Shown here: positions 8,394 to 15,867 of the stretch, one piece after another | Numbering within the stretch: the stretch's first letter is position 1 | Layout of the letters: every line of letters begins with the position of its first letter | Assembly (NCBI GenBank): GCA_934131175.1 | Contig: CAKOZD010000016.1 | Span: forward strand, 1 to 40,303 | DNA from: an uncultured Bacilli bacterium | GTDB lineage: Bacteria; Bacillota_I; Bacilli_A; RF39; UBA660 | Direction: 5' to 3' | DNA length: 40,303 nucleotides | Made by a program: the position numbers and the translations under genes | Notes under the pieces: model-generated | The model's input: the letters and a program-made list of their open reading frames with translations, nothing else | What the model was told of the DNA's origin: nothing | Database searches by the model: none

Positions 8394-9215
8394 ATGAGTA
8401 TAATAACAGAAAACGGAATTGATACACTAAACTATGTTACAAAGGATTTAGACAATTTAGATGATTTAGGAATTTATCTTGCTAAAGAAACAGATATAAA
8501 TGCACTAAAAATATTAAAATTTATGATATTAGTTGGAAGATGCAATTATCTAAAAAAAGATTTTAATATTAATAAAGAAAGTACAATAGTAGATGAATAT
8601 GGTAGGGAAAGAAAAGAAAATATTATTACAAACTTATCTACAAATCCACAATATTTTGCTTTAGAATTAATTGAAAATATTATTCACAATGAAAAAGTAG
8701 ATTTCTCACTAGAACCATTTAATAATGGGATGACTTCATTTGATTTTTGGGTACGTTCTTTAAATAGGATTGAATATGACCAAGATAAATTTTATAAAAG
8801 ATATGACATGATTAATAAAAAATTAGATATTATTTCTTATATGATAGATTTAGAATTGTTAAGTAATGAAGATATAAAGTCCTTAATAGACGCTTTAGAA
8901 ATATGTGTAGAAAAGAAATTTTCATATACAAATGAACAACTATTCATAATGAAAGAAATAATAAATACATTAAAACAAAAAGAAGAATTAAGAAGAAATG
9001 CAGTTAATTTACTAGTAAAAAACAAAATTAGTCTAAATTGTTCAAAAGAAAACTTTTTAAGAGAATTATTTCTAACAAGTAGTAAAAAAGAAAACATAAC
9101 TCAAATTAGTAAAATGGATGAATTACTTGAATATCAATTATTAAATAATCAATTTATATATATGACTGATAAAATGCCTAAAGTCATTGAAAAGATAAAA
9201 TCAGGTGGTAAGTAA
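8394..9215 (+). CDS. Unknown helical cytosolic protein
   Basis: 273 residues, with no signal peptide or membrane segment and a predicted mostly alpha-helical composition (many Lys, Glu, Ile, Leu). I recognise no family. The ATG at 8394 follows AAAGGGGGAT at the right distance; an earlier in-frame start at 8370 has no such site. It is one of only two complete plus-strand genes in the window, is transcribed alone, and is closed by a strong terminator. Its upstream region is shared with the divergent XRE-membrane regulator, which could control it. The central segment has a DYDQDKFYKRYD-like acidic stretch (near residues 123-136), with no motif I can name. Confidence 0.6.
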   Translation: MSIITENGIDTLNYVTKDLDNLDDLGIYLAKETDINALKILKFMILVGRCNYLKKDFNINKESTIVDEYGRERKENIITNLSTNPQYFALELIENIIHNEKVDFSLEPFNNGMTSFDFWVRSLNRIEYDQDKFYKRYDMINKKLDIISYMIDLELLSNEDIKSLIDALEICVEKKFSYTNEQLFIMKEIINTLKQKEELRRNAVNLLVKNKISLNCSKENFLRELFLTSSKKENITQISKMDELLEYQLLNNQFIYMTDKMPKVIEKIKSGGK

Positions 9216-9216
9216 T

Positions 9217-9268
9217 AAAAAAGAAGATTATAGTTTACATATCATAAAATGTAATAATCTTCTTTTTT
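9217..9268. terminator. Intrinsic terminator
   Basis: A 14-bp perfect stem (AAAAAAGAAGATTA with TAATCTTCTTTTTT) with a 24-base loop, starting one base after the stop of the 8394-9215 gene. T and A runs on both sides allow bidirectional use; the cupin gene ends 42 bases further on from the other side. Confidence 0.85.
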
Positions 9269-9310
9269 TATAGTTTATTTTTATATAACTGATGTCATAG
9301 TTTTTGTATT

Positions 9311-9736
9311 TTAGTGTAATTTGTTATATTCTTCATCACTTACAGCTTCGCACCACTCATTTGATGTTTCTTCTCCAGGTACTTCTACTGCAATATGACT
9401 AAACCAAGAGTCTTTCTTAGCACCATGCCAATGTTTAACATTTGCAGGTATTGTAATAACCATACCTGGTTCTAAGCTAACAGCATCTTTTCCCTCTTCT
9501 TGATACCATCCATATCCAGCAGTGCAAACAAGTAATTGTCCACCACCACTTTTTGCATGATGAATATGCCAATTATTTCTACATCCTGGTTCAAATGTAA
9601 CATTTGCTAAAAATACAGTTTCTTTTGGGTTAGTTAATGGATTTAAATAACTATTTCCAATAAAATACTGAGCATAAGCAGTATTAGCTTCTCCTAACCC
9701 AAACACATTTACTTTATCAAATTCTTCTTTATTCAT
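9311..9736 (-). CDS. Cupin-domain protein
   Basis: About 141 residues forming one cupin barrel. Metal-binding motif 1 is visible as NWHIHHAKSGGGQLLVC (two His near residues 58-61) and motif 2 as GMVITIPANVKHWHG near 94. Small cupins next to carboxymuconolactone decarboxylase-like genes are common in gut Firmicutes and are annotated as putative quinol or carboxymuconate-related enzymes, though the reaction is rarely known. The start at 9736 has AGGAGG nine bases upstream; an ATG two codons earlier is too close to that site. It overlaps the end of the decarboxylase gene by eight bases, so the two are translated together and probably act in one pathway or complex. Confidence 0.85.
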   Translation of the reverse strand: MNKEEFDKVNVFGLGEANTAYAQYFIGNSYLNPLTNPKETVFLANVTFEPGCRNNWHIHHAKSGGGQLLVCTAGYGWYQEEGKDAVSLEPGMVITIPANVKHWHGAKKDSWFSHIAVEVPGEETSNEWCEAVSDEEYNKLH

Positions 9737-10049
9737 TTTCATAAACCTCCTTTGCTAAATTAAATACAGCCCAACCTTTTGGCCATCCAACATAAAATGC
9801 AGTATGAGTAATAACTCCAACCATTTCTTCACGAGTAACTCCATTTTTCCTAGCATTTTCTAAATGATATTTAAGAGAATTATCAGTAATTCCAGAAGAC
9901 ATTAAAGCAACAACAGTGATTATACATCTTGTCTTTAAGTCAATTGAAGTATCATTCCAATTCTCTCCAAATAAAATATCATCATTATAATGTGCGAAAT
10001 TAGGAGCAAATTCTCCTAAAGCATCGCGTCCAGCAGTTTGTTTAATCAT
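9729..10049 (-). CDS. Carboxymuconolactone decarboxylase / AhpD-like protein
   Basis: 106 residues of the carboxymuconolactone decarboxylase family: the DLKTRCIITVVALMSSG segment near residue 37 and the ENARKNGVTREEMVGVITHTAFYVGWPKGWAVF segment near 64 are diagnostic (split across the conserved EEMVGVITH helix). Family members either decarboxylate a lactone or act as AhpD-type thiol peroxidases, which use a CxxC pair. Only one cysteine is present here (near 42), so peroxidase activity is unlikely. AGGAG precedes the ATG at 10049. It lies upstream of the cupin with overlap, and just downstream of flavodoxin remains, in a cluster of small redox proteins. Confidence 0.88.
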   Translation of the reverse strand: MIKQTAGRDALGEFAPNFAHYNDDILFGENWNDTSIDLKTRCIITVVALMSSGITDNSLKYHLENARKNGVTREEMVGVITHTAFYVGWPKGWAVFNLAKEVYENE

Positions 10050-10061
10050 AATTTTTTTCTC

Positions 10062-10298
10062 CTATAAATTATTTATCCAATCATCTAAATCATCATTACT
10101 TGTTACTAATTCACTTGAATAGCTTTTAAATAAAATATTCATTCCATCGTGTACTTCGCTATTTGGACAAAGTTTAGTAAAATCTTTAAATGTTTTTCCA
10201 AGCCATCCAGCATTTGTTGCGAATGGATATATCTTTTTTCCTGATAAATCATATTTCTTTAAAAAAGTTACTACAACAGGACTTATTGTATACCACTA
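10062..10298 (-). pseudogene. Decayed flavodoxin gene (C-terminal half)
   Basis: Translated on the minus strand, this stretch reads WYTISPVVVTFLKKYDLSG and continues through PFATNAGWLGKTFKDF to DDWINNL and a TAG stop. It matches the C-terminal half of the intact flavodoxin at 11129-11611 closely. The N-terminal half is missing. Where the intact gene has the VWW of the GTPVWW motif, this copy has a TAG codon (complement of 10296-10298) directly before the second tryptophan. It is therefore a partial duplication left behind. The gap 10050-10357 contains nothing else that I can see. Confidence 0.8.
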
Positions 10299-10357
10299 TG
10301 CAATGATTTTTGGAAAATTTGTAAAAAATAAATTTTAATACCACTTTATATTGAAAT

Positions 10358-11047
10358 TCATCTATGTTTTACACTATTTTTTTCTTGATATAACTGATGT
10401 TTATGTAGCAAATCTTCAGTCAAAAACAAATTTCCCTCATCATCAGAGAAATATTCTTGTACTTCGTCTTCCAATCTTTTTTCTAATTCTTGTGAAGTTA
10501 ATTCTCCTAATGTAATATAATCAAAAAAATTTCCATTGTTCTTTTGGTAATATAATTCTCTTATTGCTTGTTTTGTAGTTCTTCCATAAAGTACATCTTG
10601 TTGTATAAAACATTTTGCTAATTCCATTAATTTATCACTTACATTTCCAACTAAATCATCACTACTAATTGGTACAGATATTGTAATAGTATTTCCTTCT
10701 CCTCGAGCTGAATTATCAACAATTTTTCCTATTATTCCTTCACTAATTAGTTTTTTTACAATGTTTTTATTTTCGTCATTTAAAGTATCATAAGAAATTC
10801 CAATAAAAGCTTCTGCAGTTGCATTTTCTTGTCCATCTACATTAGCCCCAGAATTAAATGTTTGAATATTTAAATCATATAGCAATTCACATGCTTCCAC
10901 ACATGCCTCATCAGCATAGTATTTTATAAATTCTCTTGATAATGGAATACAACCATCCGTACCCACATTTAAAAAAATTTGAAATTCTTTTTCGTCAAAA
11001 CCTGTTAATATTCTTTTTGTATCTTTAATTTTAGTGTCCCTACTCAT
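10358..11047 (-). CDS. Unknown cytosolic protein
   Basis: About 229 residues starting MSRDTKIKDTKRIL, with no membrane segment or signal peptide, and I recognise no family. The start at 11047 is chosen because a CAGGAG site precedes it at normal spacing; the 15 extra codons upstream would run into the promoter. Visible features are a central SARGEGNTITISVPI segment and an acidic C-terminal part (RLEDEVQEYFSDDEGN). It sits inside a block of flavodoxins, one of them decayed, and has its own promoter with an extended -10, so it seems to be a separate insertion in that block. No function is proposed. Confidence 0.55.
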   Translation of the reverse strand: MSRDTKIKDTKRILTGFDEKEFQIFLNVGTDGCIPLSREFIKYYADEACVEACELLYDLNIQTFNSGANVDGQENATAEAFIGISYDTLNDENKNIVKKLISEGIIGKIVDNSARGEGNTITISVPISSDDLVGNVSDKLMELAKCFIQQDVLYGRTTKQAIRELYYQKNNGNFFDYITLGELTSQELEKRLEDEVQEYFSDDEGNLFLTEDLLHKHQLYQEKNSVKHR

Positions 11048-11087
11048 ATATTTACTCCTGATAAATTTTTCTATATTTCTATTATAG

Positions 11088-11099
11088 CACAATGAAAGA
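11088..11099 (-). promoter_or_regulatory. Extended -10 promoter of the 10358-11047 gene
   Basis: On the minus strand TGC directly precedes TATAAT (11096-11091), an extended -10 element; no good -35 is visible. The expected start leaves a leader of about 35 bases before the ATG at 11047. Confidence 0.55.
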
Positions 11100-11128
11100 C
11101 AGATTTATTATAATCTGCTTTAATATAC

Positions 11129-11611
11129 TTATTTTTGCAACTTATTTATCCACTTATTTATTTCATTCATACTAGTTATTAAAATATCACTATAGTTTTT
11201 AAAAACTATATTCATTTCATTAGTGATTTGTGAGTTAGGACACATCTTTTCTATTTCTTTAAATTTTCTTCCAAGCCATCCAGCATTTGTTGCGAATGGA
11301 CATATCTTTTTTCCTGACAAATCATATTTCTTTAAAAATGTAACAACAACAGGACTTATTGTATACCACCATACAGGTGTTCCAATAATTATTTCATCAT
11401 AATTATTTAAATCTACATTTATGTCTTTAATTGCAACTTCTTTATTATCTATAGAATTATTTTGATATTCATCAACAACCTCATCATAATCTTCTGAAAA
11501 AGGAATTAATGGTTCTAGTTCTAAAACATCACAATTTAATTTGTCTTTTATAATAGATGCTATTTTTCTAGTATTTCCTGTATAACTATAATAAACAACT
11601 AACTTCTTCAT
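11129..11611 (-). CDS. Flavodoxin family protein
   Basis: 160 residues of the flavodoxin fold. The FMN phosphate loop is YYSYTGNTRKIA at residues 7-18, and the second FMN-binding loop is IIGTPVWWYTISPVVVTFL near residue 75; PFATNAGWLGR near 105 is the third. It is a short-chain flavodoxin-like protein of the type often annotated as NAD(P)H-dependent oxidoreductase or flavodoxin. It overlaps the upstream flavodoxin by one base (TAATG), so both come from one transcript led by the promoter near 12150-12180. A decayed copy of its C-terminal half lies at 10062-10298, which indicates local duplication. A weak stem (CAGATT with AATCTG) follows the stop. Confidence 0.9.
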   Translation of the reverse strand: MKKLVVYYSYTGNTRKIASIIKDKLNCDVLELEPLIPFSEDYDEVVDEYQNNSIDNKEVAIKDINVDLNNYDEIIIGTPVWWYTISPVVVTFLKKYDLSGKKICPFATNAGWLGRKFKEIEKMCPNSQITNEMNIVFKNYSDILITSMNEINKWINKLQK

Positions 11612-12114
11612 TATTTACACCAACTCTCAAGTTTTTCTAAAGCATTATTTGCATCACACCCACGAATAGCAAGACCACTCTTAATATCAGCACCAACGCA
11701 TAACTTTCTAACATCATCCATTACACTACCTAAACCAGATCCTTCATGTGTTGTAAATGGATAGACCTCTTTTCCACTAAAGTCTAGTCCCTCTAAAAGT
11801 GAAAATATAGCCATTGGATAATGTCCCCACCAAACTGGTCCTCCTATATAAATAACATCATAGGAATCAAAATTTTCTAAACTCTTTTTTAATTTAGGTC
11901 TAGCATCTTTTTCAAGTTCCTCTTTAGCAACATCACAACACTCATGATAGTCATATGGATAATCATTAACTGTTTCTACTTTAAATAAATCAGCATCAGT
12001 TATTTCTTTTATTTTTTCTGCAACTATCTCAGTATTACCTTTTTCAATATTCTCAATACCATTTCTCATATAGTTTTCCCCAATATGAGAATAATAAATA
12101 ACTAAACTTTTCAA
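11611..12114 (-). CDS. Flavodoxin family protein
   Basis: 167 residues of the flavodoxin fold, with the FMN phosphate loop modified to YYSHIGENYMRNG by an insertion, then GNTEIVAEKI, and the second loop YIGGPVWWGHYPMAIFSLL near residue 91, followed by PFTTHEGSGLGSV near 121. These features fit the Flavodoxin_4-type group rather than classic electron-transfer flavodoxins. It starts with TTG at 12114, six bases after AAGGAGG. It is the first gene of the two-flavodoxin unit. The promoter upstream has a 19-bp spacer with a palindrome, the hallmark of MerR-type control, so expression is probably induced by a small-molecule or oxidative signal. Confidence 0.9.
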   Translation of the reverse strand: MKSLVIYYSHIGENYMRNGIENIEKGNTEIVAEKIKEITDADLFKVETVNDYPYDYHECCDVAKEELEKDARPKLKKSLENFDSYDVIYIGGPVWWGHYPMAIFSLLEGLDFSGKEVYPFTTHEGSGLGSVMDDVRKLCVGADIKSGLAIRGCDANNALEKLESWCK

Positions 12115-12149
12115 ATTATTCCTCCTTACATAAATATATTTATAACTTA

Positions 12150-12180
12150 ATAATAATACCTAAACCAAAGTTTAGGTCAA
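12150..12180 (-). promoter_or_regulatory. MerR-type promoter/operator of the flavodoxin pair
   Basis: On the minus strand: -35 TTGACC (12180-12175), a 19-bp spacer, then -10 TATTAT (12155-12150). An 8-bp perfect inverted repeat ACCTAAAC / GTTTAGGT separated by CAAA (12158-12177) lies across the spacer. A long 19-bp spacer with a central palindrome is characteristic of MerR-family activation. No merR gene is in the window. Confidence 0.6.
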
Positions 12181-12199
12181 CAAAAATAACAAAATAAAA

Positions 12200-12221
12200 T
12201 CTCATTAGACATAAAATGAGA
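12200..12221 (-). terminator. Intrinsic terminator after the MGMT-fold gene
   Basis: A 7-bp stem TCTCATT / AATGAGA with an eight-base loop, followed on the minus strand by TTTTATTTTG. It lies about 60 bases beyond the stop codon at 12284 and upstream of the flavodoxin promoter. Confidence 0.6.
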
Positions 12222-12283
12222 CTTCATTATTATATTTTGTATTTATAAAGAAAAAATACATGTATTATATTTAAATAAAAATT

Positions 12284-12586
12284 TTATTCATGATTGAAAT
12301 AGTAGAAATAGTCCTTTGAAACTTTATTATTTTGAACAACTATTCCATCATTTTCTAATCTCTTCTTTTGACCATCAATTCCACCAAAAGCATAATGACA
12401 AGCTAAATTTCCACTACTATTTACTACCTTATAACAAGGATACTTATCACCATCCTCATTTTGATGAAGAATATTTCCAACTACTCTAGCAAGTCTTTTA
12501 TTTCCAAGAGTCTCTGCAATTATTCCATACGTTGTTACAAAACCATCTGGTATTTCGAGTAACAAATTATAAACTTTTTCCTTCAC
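12284..12586 (-). CDS. MGMT-fold DNA-repair or alkyltransferase-like protein
   Basis: About 100 residues corresponding to the C-terminal DNA-binding domain of O6-alkylguanine-DNA alkyltransferases. The sequence VYNLLLEIPDGFVTTYGIIAETLGNKRLARVVGNIL is the helix-turn-helix with the arginine finger. The active-site motif, normally PCHRV, is PCYKVV here: the acceptor cysteine is kept but His and Arg are replaced. It lacks the N-terminal domain, as in the small alkyltransferase-like group. It could be a true transferase or a damage-sensing ATL-like protein. I choose the GTG at 12586 because AGAGGTG lies just upstream. It overlaps the 3' end of the Fur-family gene, so it belongs to the metal permease operon. 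Confidence 0.75.
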   Translation of the reverse strand: MKEKVYNLLLEIPDGFVTTYGIIAETLGNKRLARVVGNILHQNEDGDKYPCYKVVNSSGNLACHYAFGGIDGQKKRLENDGIVVQNNKVSKDYFYYFNHE

Positions 12587-12962
12587 CTTGGCACCTCTTA
12601 CATATTCCATCAATAACAAGTGAATGACTTATTATTTTATATCCATCAATATATTCATCTAACTCCATTGGACAAATATCAATTTCTTTTATAGAATTAC
12701 ATTTTATACACTTAATATAATGTTTATTAGAATCAGATATTACATATATAACATCATCATTTATACCGCTAATCTCTTCAATAATATTCCTATCTTCTAA
12801 CGTCTTTATCGTTCTATAAATTGTTGATGTATCTACATTATTTAAATTATTTATTATATTTTTTAAAGTGCTATTACATCCTAATTCATTTATAATATTT
12901 AATATTTTAATTCTTTGATTTGTTACTTTTAAACTATTGTTTTTTAAAATGTTTTCTATCAT
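12567..12962 (-). CDS. Fur-family metal-responsive repressor
   Basis: 131 residues. The N-terminal winged helix (KVTNQRIKILNIINELG, then VDTSTIYRTIKTLEDRNII) is the Fur-type DNA-binding domain, and the C-terminal dimerisation part has the structural zinc site with CIKC near residue 80 and CKRC near 122. A His (SNKHYIKC) fits the usual regulatory metal site. Whether it senses iron, zinc, manganese or peroxide cannot be decided. Its ATG overlaps the permease TGA by four bases. The operon promoter carries a 9-5-9 palindrome, a plausible site for autoregulation. Confidence 0.85.
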   Translation of the reverse strand: MIENILKNNSLKVTNQRIKILNIINELGCNSTLKNIINNLNNVDTSTIYRTIKTLEDRNIIEEISGINDDVIYVISDSNKHYIKCIKCNSIKEIDICPMELDEYIDGYKIISHSLVIDGICKRCQGEGKSL

Positions 12963-13798
12963 AAAGCAATCCCCAAAATGTTAATAATACTTCCAACAAT
13001 AACACCAATTAAATAGATTAACAAAAGTATTTTTATATTTTCTTTAACATTTTTATTAGTTTTAAAAAGTACTAAAATTCCTATACCACTACCAGTAAGT
13101 AATCCTCCTATACAAGTACCTAAAGTAATTACATTATTAAGATATAACTCTGTTATTATTATAGAAGAAGCACAATTTGGTACTAGTCCAATTAAACTTG
13201 AAATAATTGGTGCAAATACATTTCCTTTTAAAAATATACTTCCTATAAATTCTTGATTTACAAAACTAAATAATGTATTTAAAACTAAAGTTACTAAAAA
13301 TATAAATATTAATGTTTTTCCTGTATGAATAATACTAGATTTTATAATTGACTCTTCACATTCACATTTTTCATCTTCACATATATGATAATCTTCATGC
13401 TCATTTTTTCTTATAAATAAATCTATTAAGAAACCACAAATAATACCAACAATAACTTTTATAAGTAATATTATTATTACTTTGGAAATAGCTGTTCCAT
13501 TAGATAATAGTATTGGTAACATCTCATCACTTGTAGATAAATAAATAGAAATTAATGTACCTAAAGAAATAATTCTAGTTACATATAAATTAGATGCTAA
13601 AACTGAAAAACCACATTGAGGTATAGCACCAAGAAGTCCCCCAAGTACTGGTCCAAATCTTCCTGCCTTTTTTAAAATTTTCTCATTTTTATTAGACATT
13701 TTATGTTCAATTAATTCAATAATTAAGAACGCTACAAACAAAAATGGTATAAGTTTTATTGTATCTAATAATGTATCTTTTAAGATATCAAGTATCAT
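12959..13798 (-). CDS. Heavy-metal permease of the ArsP_2 type
   Basis: About 279 residues with several membrane segments in two similar halves. Each half has a conserved proline-cysteine loop: PQCGFS near residue 60 and PNCASS near 210. A His/Cys/acidic cytoplasmic loop (HEDYHICEDEKCECEE) lies between them and could bind metal. This arrangement is that of the ArsP_2-type permeases annotated as putative manganese or heavy-metal transporters; ion and direction are not proven. The start at 13798 follows AGGAGATGATAAA; a longer TTG start at 13864 coincides with the -35 region and is rejected. A four-base overlap joins it to the Fur-family repressor gene, which suggests regulated metal homeostasis. 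Confidence 0.8.
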   Translation of the reverse strand: MILDILKDTLLDTIKLIPFLFVAFLIIELIEHKMSNKNEKILKKAGRFGPVLGGLLGAIPQCGFSVLASNLYVTRIISLGTLISIYLSTSDEMLPILLSNGTAISKVIIILLIKVIVGIICGFLIDLFIRKNEHEDYHICEDEKCECEESIIKSSIIHTGKTLIFIFLVTLVLNTLFSFVNQEFIGSIFLKGNVFAPIISSLIGLVPNCASSIIITELYLNNVITLGTCIGGLLTGSGIGILVLFKTNKNVKENIKILLLIYLIGVIVGSIINILGIAL

Positions 13799-13810
13799 TT
13801 TATCATCTCC

Positions 13811-13864
13811 TAAATGCAAATTAATTGCATTTAAAATAATATCACAATCTTTCTCTATATTCAA
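13811..13864 (-). promoter_or_regulatory. Promoter and palindromic operator of the permease-Fur operon
   Basis: On the minus strand: -35 TTGAAT (13864-13859), 17-bp spacer, -10 TATTAT (13841-13836). Directly after the -10 lies a perfect inverted repeat with 9-bp arms TAAATGCAA / TTGCATTTA and a 5-bp centre (13811-13833), covering the expected transcription start. A repressor bound here would block transcription. The encoded Fur-family protein is the natural candidate (inference). Confidence 0.7.
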
Positions 13865-13881
13865 TATCTAAATAAAAAGTT

Positions 13882-13917
13882 AAAAAAAATCAATGTTTTT
13901 ACATTGACTTTTTTTTA
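13882..13917 (-). terminator. Intrinsic terminator of hsp20
   Basis: Stem core TCAATG / CATTGA (13890-13895 with 13902-13907) flanked by long A and T runs, lying directly beyond the hsp20 stop codon. On the minus strand it ends in eight T. Confidence 0.85.
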
Positions 13918-13918
13918 A

Positions 13919-14332
13919 TTAATCTATAGAGATATAATTTCTTTCAGCTTCTTTATCCTCTTGTGTCTTCTTTGGTACATTTAAACATAAAATACCATCT
14001 TTAAATGATGCTTTAATATCATCTTTTTTGATATCATCTCCAATATAGAAACTTCTTGAACATTCACCATAATATCTTTCACGTCTTACATATTTACCTT
14101 TTTCTTTTTCATCATGTGAATCATTCATTTTAGCATTTATATTTAAATATCCATCAGTTACATCTACTTTAATATTTTCTTTTGAATATCCAGGTAAATC
14201 TACATCTATTAAATATTCATTATCACTTTCTCTAATATCAGTTCTCATCATATTATTATCAACTTTACTTAAAAAGTTACCACCAAAAATATCATCAAAT
14301 AAATCTAAATTATTTTTAGGCATTAACATCAT
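13919..14332 (-). CDS. Small heat-shock protein, Hsp20 / alpha-crystallin family
   Basis: ATP-independent holdase that binds unfolding proteins during heat or other stress. About 137 residues: a short N-terminal arm (NNLDLFDDIFGGNFL), the alpha-crystallin domain starting at RTDIRESDNEYLIDVDLPGY and ending with ASFKDGILCLNVPK, and a short C-terminal tail. Of several in-frame ATGs, the one at 14332 has the best spacing from AAAGGAAG. It is a single-gene unit with a CIRCE element in its promoter, so HrcA probably represses it. The terminator follows immediately. Identification is firm. Confidence 0.93.
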   Translation of the reverse strand: MMLMPKNNLDLFDDIFGGNFLSKVDNNMMRTDIRESDNEYLIDVDLPGYSKENIKVDVTDGYLNINAKMNDSHDEKEKGKYVRRERYYGECSRSFYIGDDIKKDDIKASFKDGILCLNVPKKTQEDKEAERNYISID

Positions 14333-14406
14333 ATACATCATCTTCCTTTCATATATTATATATATTTATTAATACCAGGGAACTATTTATCTCCCTTACA
14401 GTTATA

Positions 14407-14448
14407 ATAGTACCACTTTAATTAGCACTTGTCAAGTGTAAGTGCTAA
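14407..14448 (-). promoter_or_regulatory. hsp20 promoter with CIRCE element (HrcA operator)
   Basis: The inverted repeat TTAGCACTT-N9-AAGTGCTAA at 14422-14448 is a near-perfect CIRCE site (consensus TTAGCACTC-N9-GAGTGCTAA). On the minus strand the -35 TTGACA (14435-14430) lies within its loop and left arm; a 17-bp spacer leads to -10 TACTAT (14412-14407). HrcA binding would therefore cover the -35. hrcA itself is not in the window. Confidence 0.9.
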
Positions 14449-14509
14449 TTATTAATATTATATACATCTAAATAAAAAGTATTCATATTTTACTAATTTA
14501 TTTAAATAT

Positions 14510-15808
14510 CTATTCTTGATTATTATTTTTACTTTCTTTTAACTCATCAAACATTTTAGCCATAGTTTCACTTCCATGAGTTAATTTTTTTATTGTTAAG
14601 TCTTCTGCTTTATTATTCGCAAGTCTTAAATTGTTTTCACTTGAAAGTAATGCCTCTTTTGTCTTTTGTAAATGATCTATTGTCTTATCAATTTCATCTA
14701 TTGCTTTTTTAAATTTTTCTGAAGCAAGTCGATAATTTCTCGCAAATCCCTCTTTAAAACTATTCATATTCTCCTCAAAATGAGATATATCAATATTTTG
14801 GTTTTGAACAATTTCTAGCTCCTTCTTATAACTTAAAGAATTCATCGCTGCTCCTCTAAGTAGTGTTATAATTGGAATAAAAAATTGTGGTCTAATGACA
14901 TACATCTTCGGATATTTATGTGATACATCAACAATGCCTGTATTATAGTAATCATTATCTATTTCTAAAAGAGATACTAAAACAGCATATTCACAATTTT
15001 TTTCTCTTCTATCTTTATCTAGTTCTTTAAAGAAATCTTCATTCTTATGCTTTGATGCAGTCTCATCTGCTTCATTCTTCATCTCAAACATAATAGAAAT
15101 AACTTCTGTTCCATCATCGTCACTTTCTCTAAAAATAAAATCTCCCTTAGACCCAGTTCTCGCATCATTGTCTTTTTCAAAATAAACATTTTTAAGTATC
15201 GGTCTAATTCTATTAAACTCATTATTACAATGTTGTTCCAATGATTCACCTATCATCTTAGTTGACTGTCTAGCTTTAAAATCTTTATAATAAGCAATTT
15301 GCTCATCCTTATTTTTTATCTTTTCTTCATAGCTTTCAACTAAATTTTTCTCTTTTAATAAATACTCATTCTTACCAATTTCCAATTTATTATTTAAATT
15401 ATCAATCTCTTTTTCTTTCTCACTAACTGCATTCTTTAAATTTAATTCTTCATGTGCTTCCATCAAAGAAATTTTATTTTTAAGTTCAGCTATCTCTTTA
15501 TCTTTATCAGTTAATTTTTCTGTATAATCTTTATCTAATTTACTCTTTATTTCTAAAGAATTATTATCAAGTCTATTTTTTAAATCTTTTATCTCACTAT
15601 TTTTTTCATTTAACTTTTCTGTGTACTCTTTCTCAAGTTCTGCTCCATGTAATTTAATAGAATTTTCCTTATCTAACTCATGTTGTTTATCTCTTAAAGT
15701 AATTTCTTTTTCAAATTCTTTATCTCTAATTTGTTTTACAATTGATTGATACTCGTTCTCATCTATTTTAAATACAGTTCCACAATTTGGACATTTAATC
15801 TCATTCAT
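14510..15808 (-). CDS. DUF2130 coiled-coil protein
   Basis: 432 residues. An N-terminal zinc-ribbon-like stub (CPNCGTVF, residues 6-13) is followed by a long charged coiled coil (about 30-175, rich in Lys/Glu heptads). A globular part then matches DUF2130: GESLEQHCNNEFNRIRP near 188, GSKGDFIFRESDDDG near 220, and FEMKNEADET near 240. The GDF...EMK pattern resembles a PD-(D/E)XK nuclease core, a link I infer and which is not demonstrated here. The C-terminus returns to coiled coil. No membrane segment is seen. The gene stands alone between hsp20 and the amylase. Its cellular role is unknown in the family. Confidence 0.85.
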   Translation of the reverse strand: MNEIKCPNCGTVFKIDENEYQSIVKQIRDKEFEKEITLRDKQHELDKENSIKLHGAELEKEYTEKLNEKNSEIKDLKNRLDNNSLEIKSKLDKDYTEKLTDKDKEIAELKNKISLMEAHEELNLKNAVSEKEKEIDNLNNKLEIGKNEYLLKEKNLVESYEEKIKNKDEQIAYYKDFKARQSTKMIGESLEQHCNNEFNRIRPILKNVYFEKDNDARTGSKGDFIFRESDDDGTEVISIMFEMKNEADETASKHKNEDFFKELDKDRREKNCEYAVLVSLLEIDNDYYNTGIVDVSHKYPKMYVIRPQFFIPIITLLRGAAMNSLSYKKELEIVQNQNIDISHFEENMNSFKEGFARNYRLASEKFKKAIDEIDKTIDHLQKTKEALLSSENNLRLANNKAEDLTIKKLTHGSETMAKMFDELKESKNNNQE

Positions 15809-15837
15809 ATTTCCACCTCAAATATATTATACAAAAA

Positions 15838-15867
15838 AATAAAGAAAACTAACAAGCCTTCTTTATT
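15838..15867 (-). terminator. Intrinsic terminator of the amylase gene
   Basis: Stem AATAAAGAA / TTCTTTATT (15838-15846 with 15859-15867) that overlaps the last codons and stop of the amylase gene; on the minus strand it runs into a series of T. Confidence 0.75.

Noticed and set aside
13799..13864. Longer permease start at a TTG (13864)
   Set aside because: The extra codons cover a good -35/-10 pair and a palindromic operator, and the ATG at 13798 has AGGAGATG in front.
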